From positions 1-64,000 of the forward strand of contig MEKT01000206.1 of the NCBI GenBank assembly GCA_001767435.1: a DNA stretch of 64,000 bases, in the 5' to 3' direction. The notes below the pieces were generated by a model that saw only the letters and a list, made by a program, of their open reading frames with translations, was not told where the DNA came from and made no database searches. A program made the position numbers and the translations under genes. Each line of letters begins with the position of its first letter. The first letter of the stretch is position 1. The stretch comes from Acidobacteria bacterium RIFCSPLOWO2_02_FULL_65_29 (GTDB lineage: Bacteria > Acidobacteriota > Vicinamibacteria > Vicinamibacterales > CAVVIG01). Shown here one piece after another: positions 18,325 to 27,535 of this stretch.

Positions 18325-19049
18325 AAATCCTGCAGGCTGGTGTCCACGCGCTTCGAGGGATCGTAGGAATCGTCGATCAGCTTCTGGAGATCGTCGCCCT
18401 GCTTTGCGAGGCGGTCCCGAAGCGCGGCGCTGTCGGGAAAAGCCGCGAGGCCGTCCTTCCAGGTCGCAATCGCCTTCGGGAGATCGTCCATCTTCCAGTA
18501 GCCGTCGCCGAGCGAGACGTACGTCCGCACGTGATAGGGGCGCTTGGGCTCGGCATTCTGCATCTTCAAGGCTTCTTCGAGGTCGGCGATGCCGTACTTC
18601 GTCCTGAGGAAGATGCGCGGCCAGAAGAGATAGCTGTTGCCCCTCGTGTACAGGCCGATCCAGCTCGGACGGAGATCCAGCGACTTGGTGAAGGCCCCCA
18701 GCGCGTTGTTGGCCAGAATCACTTGGGTGATCGCACCCGCGGCCGGAATCTTGTCCACGTACGCGAAGCCGTAGTTCAAGTGCGCGTTGGCGGCCGTCGG
18801 GTGATCGGTGACCAGCTTCTCGAAAAAGGCAATCGCTCGATCGTATTTCACCAGGTTCCTGTCGGTTCTGGCCGCGACAATCACGGCCATGCGGTAGTCG
18901 TTGCCGGCCCGCAAATCGTCGGGAGAGGCGGCGACCGCCGCCTCGAGGCGCGCGGCGTCGGCGTCCCAGCCGTTCTGCGCGACGACGCGCCCGGCGAGCG
19001 CAAGAGCCACGCCCGCCGCGAGCAAACAGTGGAGTCCGAATCGTCTCAT
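18309..19049 (-). CDS. secreted TPR protein
   Basis: 246-residue protein with a signal peptide (ending RVVAQ) and at least three TPR-like units, for example YDRAIAFFEKLVTDHPTAAN, ANAHLNYGFAYVDK and RPYHVRTYVSLGDGYWK. It has no haem, FG-GAP or enzymatic motif. Its start overlaps the upstream CRTAC1 stop by 4 bp, and its stop overlaps the next CRTAC1 start. The context suggests a periplasmic adaptor or assembly factor for the propeller proteins encoded around it. That is inferred from TPRs being protein-interaction modules. Confidence 0.83.
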   Translation of the reverse strand: MRRFGLHCLLAAGVALALAGRVVAQNGWDADAARLEAAVAASPDDLRAGNDYRMAVIVAARTDRNLVKYDRAIAFFEKLVTDHPTAANAHLNYGFAYVDKIPAAGAITQVILANNALGAFTKSLDLRPSWIGLYTRGNSYLFWPRIFLRTKYGIADLEEALKMQNAEPKRPYHVRTYVSLGDGYWKMDDLPKAIATWKDGLAAFPDSAALRDRLAKQGDDLQKLIDDSYDPSKRVDTSLQDLWTNQ

Positions 19050-20809
19050 CGTGCTGCTGCCCCTGTCGTCGATGTCGTGGCTGCCGTCGGCGCCGGCAGC
19101 GCCGTGAACGCCGCCCGGCCTTCAACGATCCTGATCATCCGATCCACGGGAATGTTCTCGAAGGTCTGTTTCTGGCCCGATGGCCACCGCACCTCAACGC
19201 GATCGAGGCGCGCGGCGTCGCCGAGGCCGACGTGCAGCCGCGCGCTGCTCTGGCCCGCGAAACTGTTGCCGCCGTCGACAAAGCGCAGCTGGGTCCGCCC
19301 ACCGCTGGTGACGCGCACTTGGGCGCCGACCGCGCCGCGGTTCGATGTGGTGCCTTGCAGCGCGAACGCCGCCCAGTGCGGCCCCGCGGGGAGCACGTTC
19401 CGATAGAGGAACGGAAGGCCGTTCGCGTTGGCCACGAAGAGGTCCAGCCGTCCGTCGTTGTCGAAGTCCGATACCGCCACGCCGCGGCCATCGCGAGTCG
19501 AGTCGAGCCCGTGGCGGGCGGCGTGGTCGCTGAACGCGCGGCCCTTCTCGTTGTGGAAGAGCCGCTTCTTCTCGTAGCCGCTCAGGCTCTTGTTGCCCAT
19601 CGGCGGCCAGTTGCGCGCGTCTGCGAGGTCGATGCCCGGCTTGATGATCATCTCGAAGATGTCGGGCACGTAGCTGTCTGGCCCCGCCGACACCCAGCCG
19701 TTCATCACATAGAGATCGAGCCAGCCGTCATTGTCGTAGTCGAAGAACTTGCCGCCCCATCCCCAGCCGGTGTCGTACGTGTTGGTCTCTCGCGAGACGT
19801 CGGTGAACGTGTGCTTCCCGTTGTTGTGCCACAGGAAGTTGCCTTCGCGCATGTAGTCGCTGGTGATGTTGGTGACGTAGATGTCGAGCAGGCCGTCGTT
19901 GTCGTAGTCGCCCCACTCCGCGTTCATGCCCTTTTTCGTGTCGATACCGATCGCGTCCTCGGTCTTGTCGGTGAACGTTCCATTCGCGTTGTTGACGAAA
20001 TACCGATCGGTCCCGAAATCGGCAGCGACGTAGAGATCGTCCCAGCCGTCGTTGTCGGCATCGGCATGCCCGAGATCGAGCGTCCAGCCGCTGACGCGCA
20101 GGCCGATCTTCCCGGTGACGTCGGCGAACGTGCCGTTGCCGTTGTTGCGGTACGCGATCAGGCCGCCGCCGTTGTTCGCCGTCTCGAAGTTCTCGGGGAA
20201 GAACCGCGGCGTGTCGGGCTTGAACAGATTGGTCGGCTGGAAGTAGCAGCCGACAAACAGGTCGAGCAGGCCGTCGCGATCGTAGTCGAAGGCGATCGCC
20301 GTGATGGCGTTGGCGTACCTCGTGAGGCCCGACGCCTTCGTGACCTCGACGAACCGGCCGTTGCCCTTGTTCTCGAACAGCTGGCTCTGCCCGAACCGCA
20401 CCACGAAGAGATCGGGCCGGCCGTCGTTGTTGTAGTCGAACCAGAGAGCATCGGCGGTGGCGTTCGACGGGTCGTTGCCGGCGGCAACGCCGGCGGCCTC
20501 GGCCACGTCGGTGAACGTCAGGTTCTTGTTGTTGCGATACAGGTGATTCCGACCGTCCGCGGCCGAGTCGGTGACGAACAGATCGTCGAACCCGTCGCCG
20601 TTGAAATCCGCGACCGACGCTGACGCACCGAGCGCCGTGTAGCCAGCCATGATCTTGGCGTACTCGTTGTCGAACACCCGGTTTCGATGCGGCTTCGCCA
20701 CGCCCGCCTTCTCGGTGATGTCCTCGAACCAGCGGTCGGCCGCCGCCCCGATCCCGCCAGGCAGCGCCAACCCCAGCGCGGCGATCGCGACGGCTAACAG
20801 GCCCCTCAC
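19046..20809 (-). CDS. secreted CRTAC1-family protein
   Basis: About 587 residues. A signal peptide (LLAVAIAALGLALPGG) is followed by WFEDITEKAG, the usual opening of CRTAC1 propellers, then loops such as DFNGDGFDD, DYNNDGRPD, DYDRDGLLD and DADNDGWDD. The C-terminal ASPIC/UnbV domain has SNRGAVGAQVRV, SFAGQSSARLHVGLG and VRWPSG. I place the start at the GTG at 20809, which forms a GTGA overlap with the stop of the upstream gene; the longer open frame upstream of it is that gene read in another frame. It is most similar in layout to the 16525-18324 protein, suggesting duplication. Confidence 0.87.
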   Translation of the reverse strand: MRGLLAVAIAALGLALPGGIGAAADRWFEDITEKAGVAKPHRNRVFDNEYAKIMAGYTALGASASVADFNGDGFDDLFVTDSAADGRNHLYRNNKNLTFTDVAEAAGVAAGNDPSNATADALWFDYNNDGRPDLFVVRFGQSQLFENKGNGRFVEVTKASGLTRYANAITAIAFDYDRDGLLDLFVGCYFQPTNLFKPDTPRFFPENFETANNGGGLIAYRNNGNGTFADVTGKIGLRVSGWTLDLGHADADNDGWDDLYVAADFGTDRYFVNNANGTFTDKTEDAIGIDTKKGMNAEWGDYDNDGLLDIYVTNITSDYMREGNFLWHNNGKHTFTDVSRETNTYDTGWGWGGKFFDYDNDGWLDLYVMNGWVSAGPDSYVPDIFEMIIKPGIDLADARNWPPMGNKSLSGYEKKRLFHNEKGRAFSDHAARHGLDSTRDGRGVAVSDFDNDGRLDLFVANANGLPFLYRNVLPAGPHWAAFALQGTTSNRGAVGAQVRVTSGGRTQLRFVDGGNSFAGQSSARLHVGLGDAARLDRVEVRWPSGQKQTFENIPVDRMIRIVEGRAAFTALPAPTAATTSTTGAAAR

Positions 20810-23211
20810 TGGGTCACCACGGGCGCGCCAGCCCGGGCCGCTACCGTGTAGGTCTTCTCGACGAGCTCGTCGCGGCCTTCGGTCACTTCGACGATCCGGT
20901 CCGCGGCCACGCCGCGGAACGTCTGCGTCACGCCCGAACGCGGCCATCTCACGACCAGCTCGTCAACGACGGTCGCGTCGTTCAGGCCGAAGTACTGCCG
21001 GAGCGTGTTCTGCGATCCGTAGCCGTCACCGAGCACGACCTCGCGCAGTTGCCGTTGACCGCCCTTCGTCACCCACACGCGCGCGCCCACGCCGTCGCGG
21101 TTGGACGTCGTTCCCACGAGCTCCACGGCGAGCCAGTGTCGGGGCGTGCCCGCGTTCCTGAGCAGCGCATGACGTCCCGTCGACGCCGACACGGCAATGT
21201 CCAGCACGCCGCGGTTCCAGTAGTCGGCCACCGCGACGCCGCGGCTGTTGAGCAGCAGATCGGCGCCCTTGGCCCGGCCCAGCTCCATGAACGTCCCGTC
21301 GCCGTTATTCCGAAGGTACCGGTTCCGCTCCCAGCCGTGCCACGACTGCTGGCCGAAATACGCTGGGTCGAAAAACGTCCCGGTCTTGTAGATATCCTGC
21401 TTGCTCACGACGTTGTTCAGGAAGTCCAGCTCGATCTCGGTATCGCGATCGTTGTAGACCCACCCGTTGGCGGCGTAGATGTCCTGCCATCCGTCGTTGT
21501 CGTAATCGGCCAGCGTCGCGCCCCAGAACCAGCCGAACGGGTTGGCGCCCGCCCGGCTCGAGACGTCTTCGAAGGTGCCGTCTCCGCGGTTCTTCAGCAG
21601 ATGGTTCCCCGCCGCCATCTCCTTGAACACGCCGACAAAGCCGAAGCCCGACTGCCGGAACATCTGGAAGTACAGTGGCATGTCGGACTTCCACACGCCC
21701 TGGCGCCACGAGTTCGCCATGTAGCGCCACACCGTCGGCGACTCGGCGAACCATCCGTGCTCGGACCGGATGTCGGTCGTGTACAAGTCGATCCGGCCGT
21801 CGTTGTCGTAGTCGCCCATCGTGGCGTTCATGCCCGCGCCGTACGCCAGCGCGCCCGCCTCGACGGTGACGTCGGTGAACGTGCCGTCCTTCTCGTTGTG
21901 ATACAGCGTGCTCCGGCCGAAATCGCTCACGACGAACAGATCGGGATACCCGTCCTCGTCGTAGTCGGCCGAGACCGTCGCGAGGCACAGGCCGGTGTCG
22001 CCGACGCCGGCCCGATCGGTGACATTGGTGAACGTGCCGTCGCCGTTGTTGTGATACAGCTGATTCGGCTCGCCGTTCCTCGCATAGAAGGTCGTCGGGA
22101 TCTTGGTGCGCGGGTCGAGGTACCGTCCCACGTACAAATCAAGACGGCCGTCGTTGTCGTAGTCGAGCCACGAGGCCGCCGTCGTGCAGCAGTCCTCGCC
22201 GATCCCGCTCTTCTTCGTCACGTCGCTGAAGGTGCCGTTGCCGTTGTTGCGCAATAACTGGTTCGGCGAATACGTTCGGCTGACGAAGGCGTCCTTGAAC
22301 CCGTCGTTGTCGAAGTCGGCGAAGACGGCGGTGCTGACGCCATCGAGACCCGCCAGGCCGGCTTGCGCCGTGACGTCTTCGAAGCCGCCGTCGCCGCGAT
22401 TCCTGAACAGCCGCGCGGCAACCCCGTCGGGGATGAACAGGTCGTAGAAGCCGTCGTTGTCGTAATCGACCGCCGAGATGCCGCCTGGGCCGTAGCGGAT
22501 CATCCCGAAGGCCTGTCGCTCGTTCAGAAAGCGAGGATAGTACTGGTTTTCGAAGTCCACGCCGGCCGCGCGCGCGACGTCCTCGAACGCCGGGCGGTCG
22601 CTCAGGTGGCGCTCGCCGTCGAGAAGCGATGCCCGCACCAGCACGGGGCCGCTCGGTCCCTGCCTGAACCGTGCGTGGAACCGGGCGCGATCGATCCCGG
22701 CCTGCGTCTCGCCGCGCTGCCGCCCGATAGCCTCGAACCTGACGATCGCGTCGATCGCGTCCTGGTCGCGCCACGACTCGAGCTTCTCGAGATGGAGGCC
22801 GACTTCCTCGAGACTTTCGAAGCCGGCGGCGTAGCCGATCCACGCCGCCACCGCCTCCTCGCGACGTTCGCTCTTGCCCGCGGCCTGCCAGCGGTACCGC
22901 CGGACCCCGTCGCGTGCGTCGATGAGCGACTGGCCGCTCAGTCCGAGGTCGGTCCCTTCGAACCCCTCCGCATACACGTCGCTCATCCCGGCGCGGTCCT
23001 GGGCTTTCAGTGCCTGCGCCGTGCGCTCGAGGCGATCGACGATGGACCTCCCGGTCTCGAAAAACGCCGTTCCGCGCCTCTCGACAAACGATCCGGCAGC
23101 CAGCATTCCGCCGAGCACGGCGACGACGGGCATCACGGCCGCGGCCACGACGCCGCCGCGCTGTCCTCTGGATTTCACACCCGTATTGTCTCTGCTGATG
23201 TTCATGCGCAC
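20806..23211 (-). CDS. CRTAC1-family protein with extra N-terminal domain, operon leader
   Basis: 801 residues and first gene of the operon. An N-terminal hydrophobic segment (about 20-42) anchors or exports it. Residues about 45-205 form an additional alpha/beta domain with no family I recognise. It is followed by FG-GAP loops (DYDNDGFYD, DFDNDGFKD, DYDNDGRLD, DYDEDGYPD, DYDNDGWQD) and an ASPIC/UnbV C-terminus (SNRDGVGARVWV, GYGSQNTLRQYFGLN, VRWPRSG). The 145-bp space upstream should hold the operon promoter. A TTGACA sits there on the minus strand (23298-23303), but no matching -10 is at proper spacing, so the promoter is unassigned. Confidence 0.88.
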   Translation of the reverse strand: MRMNISRDNTGVKSRGQRGGVVAAAVMPVVAVLGGMLAAGSFVERRGTAFFETGRSIVDRLERTAQALKAQDRAGMSDVYAEGFEGTDLGLSGQSLIDARDGVRRYRWQAAGKSERREEAVAAWIGYAAGFESLEEVGLHLEKLESWRDQDAIDAIVRFEAIGRQRGETQAGIDRARFHARFRQGPSGPVLVRASLLDGERHLSDRPAFEDVARAAGVDFENQYYPRFLNERQAFGMIRYGPGGISAVDYDNDGFYDLFIPDGVAARLFRNRGDGGFEDVTAQAGLAGLDGVSTAVFADFDNDGFKDAFVSRTYSPNQLLRNNGNGTFSDVTKKSGIGEDCCTTAASWLDYDNDGRLDLYVGRYLDPRTKIPTTFYARNGEPNQLYHNNGDGTFTNVTDRAGVGDTGLCLATVSADYDEDGYPDLFVVSDFGRSTLYHNEKDGTFTDVTVEAGALAYGAGMNATMGDYDNDGRIDLYTTDIRSEHGWFAESPTVWRYMANSWRQGVWKSDMPLYFQMFRQSGFGFVGVFKEMAAGNHLLKNRGDGTFEDVSSRAGANPFGWFWGATLADYDNDGWQDIYAANGWVYNDRDTEIELDFLNNVVSKQDIYKTGTFFDPAYFGQQSWHGWERNRYLRNNGDGTFMELGRAKGADLLLNSRGVAVADYWNRGVLDIAVSASTGRHALLRNAGTPRHWLAVELVGTTSNRDGVGARVWVTKGGQRQLREVVLGDGYGSQNTLRQYFGLNDATVVDELVVRWPRSGVTQTFRGVAADRIVEVTEGRDELVEKTYTVAARAGAPVVTQ

Positions 23212-23356
23212 GAAAGGATTCCCTCGGCGTCGGATGCGGCTTGGCTCAGCCCCGATCTTCCCCTACGAGCGGACCGCGGGTCAACCCACAAGTGGCGTGT
23301 CAACGGATGTTAGTCCGAACCAGGCCTTGACCGATTCGGCCCGCACGGAGGCATCA

Positions 23357-24001
23357 CTACGGAGCGACGCGCTTCACCGTGAACTTGAAGACGAGCGGAC
23401 AGCCTGGCGTCCGACACAACGCGGGGTCCCTGACGAAGCCTCTTGGCGAGGTCACAATCCCGGCGGCTTCGTTTGGAAACGCGGGGAATTCGCTGTCCAA
23501 CAATCGCGTCCAGGCGAGTGGAACGGCGGGCTGGAGATAGGCATTGACCCACCCGACGAGGGTGTCGGCGTTGGCGACCTGGCCCAGCCACCGAGCGCGG
23601 AGCGCCGTAATGCTGTCCGCCACTGGCGGGAAGGGCCTCAGCATGAACGTGTAATCGGCGGTGAACTCGGCGGCGCTCGTCGCAAACCACTGGCCGTGGG
23701 CGGTCGTGTGTGGACCGAACGGCGCCCCGCCAAGGGTGAGGGAGTCATCCGCAACGAACAGACCCTCGCCGGTGAGCGTCGGCGTCATGAACAACACGAC
23801 CGCGGGCTGCCCGTTGAAGCAAGCCGAGGGCACCGCCCCGGGCAGACACACTTGCACCGCTTTTCCAAACCACGATCCGACCGCCCGATGGGTTCCCGTG
23901 GAAACCGTCGTCTGCGCGTTCCCGGACCGGATCGCGGCAGGCACGAGGACTACCAAGGTCGCGCTTGCGACCAGGGTGACGAGGCGCATTCTGTCCGACA
24001 T
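23357..24001 (-). CDS. secreted protein of unknown function
   Basis: 214 residues with a clear signal peptide (LVTLVASATLVVLVPAAI, cleavage near SGNAQ). The mature part contains CLPGAVPSACFNGQPAVVLFM, a conserved-looking W-rich middle and the pair CRTPGC near the C-terminus. Four cysteines could form disulfides in the periplasm. I do not recognise the family. It lies between the CRTAC1 operon leader and the DUF1059 gene on the same strand, with a 23-bp gap to the latter, and could be the last gene of the FadL/DUF1059 unit. Confidence 0.65.
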   Translation of the reverse strand: MSDRMRLVTLVASATLVVLVPAAIRSGNAQTTVSTGTHRAVGSWFGKAVQVCLPGAVPSACFNGQPAVVLFMTPTLTGEGLFVADDSLTLGGAPFGPHTTAHGQWFATSAAEFTADYTFMLRPFPPVADSITALRARWLGQVANADTLVGWVNAYLQPAVPLAWTRLLDSEFPAFPNEAAGIVTSPRGFVRDPALCRTPGCPLVFKFTVKRVAP

Positions 24002-24024
24002 ATCTCACTCCACTGGCGGCACAA

Positions 24025-24201
24025 CTACACAACATGAATCAGCTTGTCGATTGTCTCGGGCGAGGGCGGATTACCCGCCATTTCCGGGTGCGCCGCCTGC
24101 ACGTGCACTTTCACGTGTTCGATCAGCTCATCGCGCGTCGTGGTGACGACTTCAAACGGACACTGTGCCCCGGTCTCTGCGCACGCCAGCTTGTATGCCA
24201 T
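24025..24201 (-). CDS. DUF1059 small protein
   Basis: 58-residue protein of the DUF1059 family: CPFEVVTTTRDELIEHVKVH followed by AHPEM. This resembles a predicted metal-binding small domain, with the Cys and His residues in the spacing usual for the family. The ATG at 24201 is preceded by a strong GAGGAGG ribosome binding site. It ends the minus-strand unit containing the FadL-type gene. The function is not established. Confidence 0.82.
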   Translation of the reverse strand: MAYKLACAETGAQCPFEVVTTTRDELIEHVKVHVQAAHPEMAGNPPSPETIDKLIHVV

Positions 24202-24260
24202 GACAATCCTCCTCGGTCCGAATGAATCACGCGTCGACTGTCGGCGCGTGCCCTCTTCGG

Positions 24261-25568
24261 CTAAAACCTGAAGTTCAAGCCAATGAGCGCGCTCTTGATG
24301 CTGTTCGACGTATCCATGGTGCTGTTCGGCACGACGCCATCCAGATCGAGGAACGGCCCGACGATGTGCTCCCGCGGCACGAAGTAGAACGATGCCTCCG
24401 CGGTGAGAAACGGGAACATCTTGAGACCCATACCGCCCGTGAAATGCTTCTGGAACGTCGCCGGAGCGCCGGTGCCGGTCAGCACCTTTTCCGCGAGAAT
24501 CGGCGTCTGGCTGTGGTTGTAGCCACCACGGACGGTGACCTTGTCGCTCGCCTTGTACTGCACGCCGCTCTTGAAGGTCCAGATGTTCCGCCACCCGAAG
24601 GGGTACACGATCCGATCGACGACGCCGCCGGGGCCTCCGAAACCATTGACGCCCCGATACTTGGTCCAGTGCCCGTCGATGGCGACATCGAGCTTCGCAT
24701 TCGGTGTGAGGCCGACGCCGAATCCCACCAGAAACGGGCCGTCGAGATCGAAATCGAGCTTCCGGTGCGCCCCGTAATTCGGAGACGTCGGGTCGATGAT
24801 GTACGAGTTCCACTCGTAGGTGGAGAAGTTCTGGGGCGTCGTGATGGATGCGCCCAGGCTCATCATGTCGCTCGCCTTGACATGCACGCCGAATTGGCCC
24901 GAGAACGCCCACGCGGGCATCATATTGCCGCCCACCGGATAGTAACGATCGCCGGTGTACGGACTCACGTCGAACACTTTGTACGGAAGTGGCGCTATCG
25001 CGAGCAAGCCGCGGTAGACGTTGAACGACGCGCCAATGGCGAGCCTCGGCGTCGCCTGCACAGCGAAGGCCACAGGGATCTTGGTCAGGTTGTAGTCCGT
25101 GTAGATACGGCCGAAGCCGTTCGGCCATCTGTTGAAGACGATGGACTGCGGGTTCTCGGGGTAATCGGTGCGAAAGCCGGCGATGCCGATGAGCCCGAAC
25201 CCGAGCGCGACCTTGCCGTCCGGTGCGCGCAGCTGCCACCCGAAGGCCGGGATCACGCCGAGAATGAGCGTCGGAGTCGTGTGCCCTTTCAGGCTGCCGA
25301 CGGTGAGGTCGATCTGCAACCCGTCCTGGAAGAACTCGGTGGCAAACGAGATCTGGTTTCCCTCGGCGGCCGCCAGCAGCGCCGGATTGTAGGTGAGCGC
25401 GCCGAGCGACTCGTTTGGGAGCGCCGTGCCGGCACCGCCCATTGAGCTGTTCACGGGTCCTACACCGTGGAGCATATGGCCCTGCGCCCCCGCGGCCGCC
25501 GGAAGCAGCAGCACGGTCAGAGCGACCAGTGTCAGTCGGACATACACGCGCATCGACAGTCTCATCAT
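24261..25568 (-). CDS. FadL/TodX-type outer-membrane transporter
   Basis: About 435 residues. A signal peptide ends at AAGAQG, followed by the characteristic N-terminal plug-like segment (GVGPVNSSMGGAGTALPNESLGALTYNPA) of FadL/OmpP1/TodX long-chain-fatty-acid and hydrocarbon porins. The rest alternates beta strands and ends in an aromatic residue (LIGLNFRF), as expected for outer-membrane barrels. The ATG at 25568 overlaps the stop of the SRPBCC gene by 4 bp (ATGA). In the metabolite cluster context it probably passes a hydrophobic substrate or product across the outer membrane. Confidence 0.87.
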   Translation of the reverse strand: MMRLSMRVYVRLTLVALTVLLLPAAAGAQGHMLHGVGPVNSSMGGAGTALPNESLGALTYNPALLAAAEGNQISFATEFFQDGLQIDLTVGSLKGHTTPTLILGVIPAFGWQLRAPDGKVALGFGLIGIAGFRTDYPENPQSIVFNRWPNGFGRIYTDYNLTKIPVAFAVQATPRLAIGASFNVYRGLLAIAPLPYKVFDVSPYTGDRYYPVGGNMMPAWAFSGQFGVHVKASDMMSLGASITTPQNFSTYEWNSYIIDPTSPNYGAHRKLDFDLDGPFLVGFGVGLTPNAKLDVAIDGHWTKYRGVNGFGGPGGVVDRIVYPFGWRNIWTFKSGVQYKASDKVTVRGGYNHSQTPILAEKVLTGTGAPATFQKHFTGGMGLKMFPFLTAEASFYFVPREHIVGPFLDLDGVVPNSTMDTSNSIKSALIGLNFRF

Positions 25569-25981
25569 GTTCGTCCCTTCTTCGAGAAGTACTTCTGGAG
25601 CGGCGTCCAGTAGTAATCGATCCAACCCTGGCGGTAGGCGGCGGCCTGGCTGGCTGGCACGTCCGAATGTACCATGCGCAACTCGGTACCGTCCTTGGCG
25701 GTCTCGAGCGTCAGTTCAAGCGTCGAGGGTCGCGCTCCCTCGGGCCATTCCGTCGTGGTCCATTCCTGCACGATGCGCTTCCCGGGCACGAGCGCCTTGT
25801 GGACCCCCAGGATATAGCCGTCCCAGGCCGTAAACCGGCCCCCGACTCGCGCGGCGCCGGTGGCCGCCGCACCCGTCACGGCGGCCAGCGTCTTCGCGTT
25901 GACGAGCGCGTCGTACACGGCGTTGGGTGCCGCGGCGACGTTCACCCGTTGGGTAATGGTTGTGGTTCGCGACGCGGCCAT
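25565..25981 (-). CDS. SRPBCC (AHSA1-like) domain protein
   Basis: 138-residue SRPBCC/START-fold protein. It opens with ITQRVNVAAAPNAVYDALVNAK, the usual first strand and helix, then GGRFTAWDGYILG, IVQEWTTTEWP and a C-terminal helix YRQGWIDYYWTPLQKYF. The fold binds hydrophobic ligands in a deep cavity; relatives include AHSA1 and polyketide cyclases. The start is the ATG at 25981, which shares one base with the stop of the upstream gene (TGATG). Neighbours suggest it handles a lipid or polyketide-like molecule. Confidence 0.85.
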   Translation of the reverse strand: MAASRTTTITQRVNVAAAPNAVYDALVNAKTLAAVTGAAATGAARVGGRFTAWDGYILGVHKALVPGKRIVQEWTTTEWPEGARPSTLELTLETAKDGTELRMVHSDVPASQAAAYRQGWIDYYWTPLQKYFSKKGRT

Positions 25982-27246
25982 CAGCTTCGCGCGTTCTGCA
26001 GACGGAACGCGAGTGGGAATCCTCTGGCCCGACTGAGCGCCGCCTCCGCACGCGCCAGCTCGACGAGCTCGGTCTCGAGGGCGCCAGCCGGCTCCCACGA
26101 CTGGAGGAGTCCCGGCACGTACCAATCGAAGAAGACCAAGCTGTACGCCAGGCCATTCTGAAACGCGGCGCGCACCTTCGGATCGAAGGGCACGGCGCTC
26201 GCCTCCAGCATCCGCGGCAGATCGGTGCTGTTCATGATGGCGAACGCGAAGCCGGCGCCGTGCGCCGCGCCCTCGACGCGTTCGGGCGGCAGCGTCGTGA
26301 TTTCCTGAAGGGCGCTGTAGATGTTCATGTTGCTGAACGCGATGATGCGGCCGTAGCCGTGCGCGATCAGCCGCTGGATCTCCGGTGGGTACTGCGCGAA
26401 ATACGCCGCGAAGAAGTCCGCCGGATCCGGGCCGTCCGGCGCGTCGAGCCGAATCAGTCCCAGGGCGCCGCTCATCACCTTGAAGAGGCCGCGCTCGTAG
26501 ATCCGCAGGATCGCGCCGATGCCCTCGTACGAAAATTCCTGATAGTCGCGCGCCGCGCGAAGGGCGAACAGCGCCTTCAGCTTCGCCGGATCGAACACCA
26601 GCGCCTCGGTGCTGCCCGAACCGAATCCGACGTGAGCGATCGGCAGCGCCGCACGCGGCAGGCGTGGATCGCTGAACGTATTCTCCTCGTTCGGATACTT
26701 CCCCACCGTCGTCGACAGCCCTTCGGACTTCCACAAGCCGACGACGATGCTCTTGAGATCCGACGGGCTGTGCGCGGCTTCCCGCTGATACGCGCTGAGC
26801 GCCTCGACGAGCTCGTCCTGCGGCACTTGACGGTGCAGCGCGCCCGACGACACGGTGCGCACGCCGGCGACGCGGCGCAGGCCGCCGGCCAGCATCGGCA
26901 CCGAGAGACCCGATGTCGGGCCCGACGGCGTCTGGCCTTTGGGGCCGAAACCGGCCGTCGAGAACACGAAGTCGATGAGACCGCTCGACAGATTGGTGCC
27001 GACGGCGTACGTCGTGCGTACGGGCCCCGACAGCTGACCGCCGGCCGCGTTCGCGATGTCGTTCATCGCTCCAGCGCGGCTCGCCGCCGACGCGCCGCCA
27101 GGCATCAACATCGAACCGGCCTGCCCCGCCGTGTAAACCGACAGCGCCCACGAGAACCGCGCGAGCGATTTGATCAGGTCTCCAGTGGCCCTCATCATCT
27201 CCATGCCCGCGCCCGGGGATGATGCTTGTGCAGACGTGTCAGCCAT
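25981..27246 (-). CDS. unknown protein sharing a module with cluster neighbours
   Basis: 421 residues, no signal peptide. The N-terminal part (IKSLARFSWALSVYTAGQAG, then a Gly/Ala-rich stretch and GLIDFVF) resembles the N-termini of the proteins at 35849-37207 and 37280-37693. The C-terminal region (GAGFAFAIMNS, FQNGLAYSLVFFDWYVPGLLQ) vaguely recalls the DUF1702 family found in some enediyne-type clusters, but I cannot confirm that. It is the first gene of the unit leading to SRPBCC, FadL and DUF1059, downstream of a palindromic mobile-type element. Function unknown. Confidence 0.6.
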   Translation of the reverse strand: MADTSAQASSPGAGMEMMRATGDLIKSLARFSWALSVYTAGQAGSMLMPGGASAASRAGAMNDIANAAGGQLSGPVRTTYAVGTNLSSGLIDFVFSTAGFGPKGQTPSGPTSGLSVPMLAGGLRRVAGVRTVSSGALHRQVPQDELVEALSAYQREAAHSPSDLKSIVVGLWKSEGLSTTVGKYPNEENTFSDPRLPRAALPIAHVGFGSGSTEALVFDPAKLKALFALRAARDYQEFSYEGIGAILRIYERGLFKVMSGALGLIRLDAPDGPDPADFFAAYFAQYPPEIQRLIAHGYGRIIAFSNMNIYSALQEITTLPPERVEGAAHGAGFAFAIMNSTDLPRMLEASAVPFDPKVRAAFQNGLAYSLVFFDWYVPGLLQSWEPAGALETELVELARAEAALSRARGFPLAFRLQNARS

Positions 27247-27369
27247 CTTGTGCCAACTCCGCCCGGCATTCTAACAGACGTGCGGCGATGCGATCGCGGC
27301 TCGCGCGCGAATGACGGTCGAACACCGACATGATTGGGGACTGTCGACGTTATAACATCCGTGCCAGAT

Positions 27370-27535
27370 CTAGCAGCCCGTGGTGAGAGTCTGGCTGCAT
27401 TCGACGGGCGATGCATCCTCGCTGGCTGCGTTGCTCCTCCCTCAAATATTCCCGATATTCTCGGTCGTCGCGCCTTGCCAGCGAGGCGCCTCGCCCGTCT
27501 CGGTGCGACGCCAGACTTTCACCACGGGCTGCTAG
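27370..27535. mobile_element. 166-bp MITE-like palindromic element
   Basis: The ends match as inverted repeats: CTAGCAGCCCGTGGTGAGAG (27370 on) and its complement read inward from 27535, 25 of 26 bases identical. Two further nested inverted pairs occur inside: GACGGGCGA (27403-27411) with TCGCCCGTC (27491-27499), and CCTCGCTGGC (27417-27426) with GCCAGCGAGG (27477-27486). The whole element can therefore fold into one long imperfect hairpin. It has no transposase. The right end supplies the TAG stop of the DinB-like gene. A 38-bp stretch of its right half recurs in priA. Confidence 0.8.

Noticed and set aside
16525-19125. One 866-codon frame joining two genes
   Set aside because: The upstream 270 codons are a TPR gene read in the wrong frame; the real CRTAC1 start at 18324 has a good ribosome binding site.
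23298-23303. TTGACA box upstream of the CRTAC1 operon
   Set aside because: The sequence at the matching -10 distance is GC-only, so the box alone does not support a promoter.
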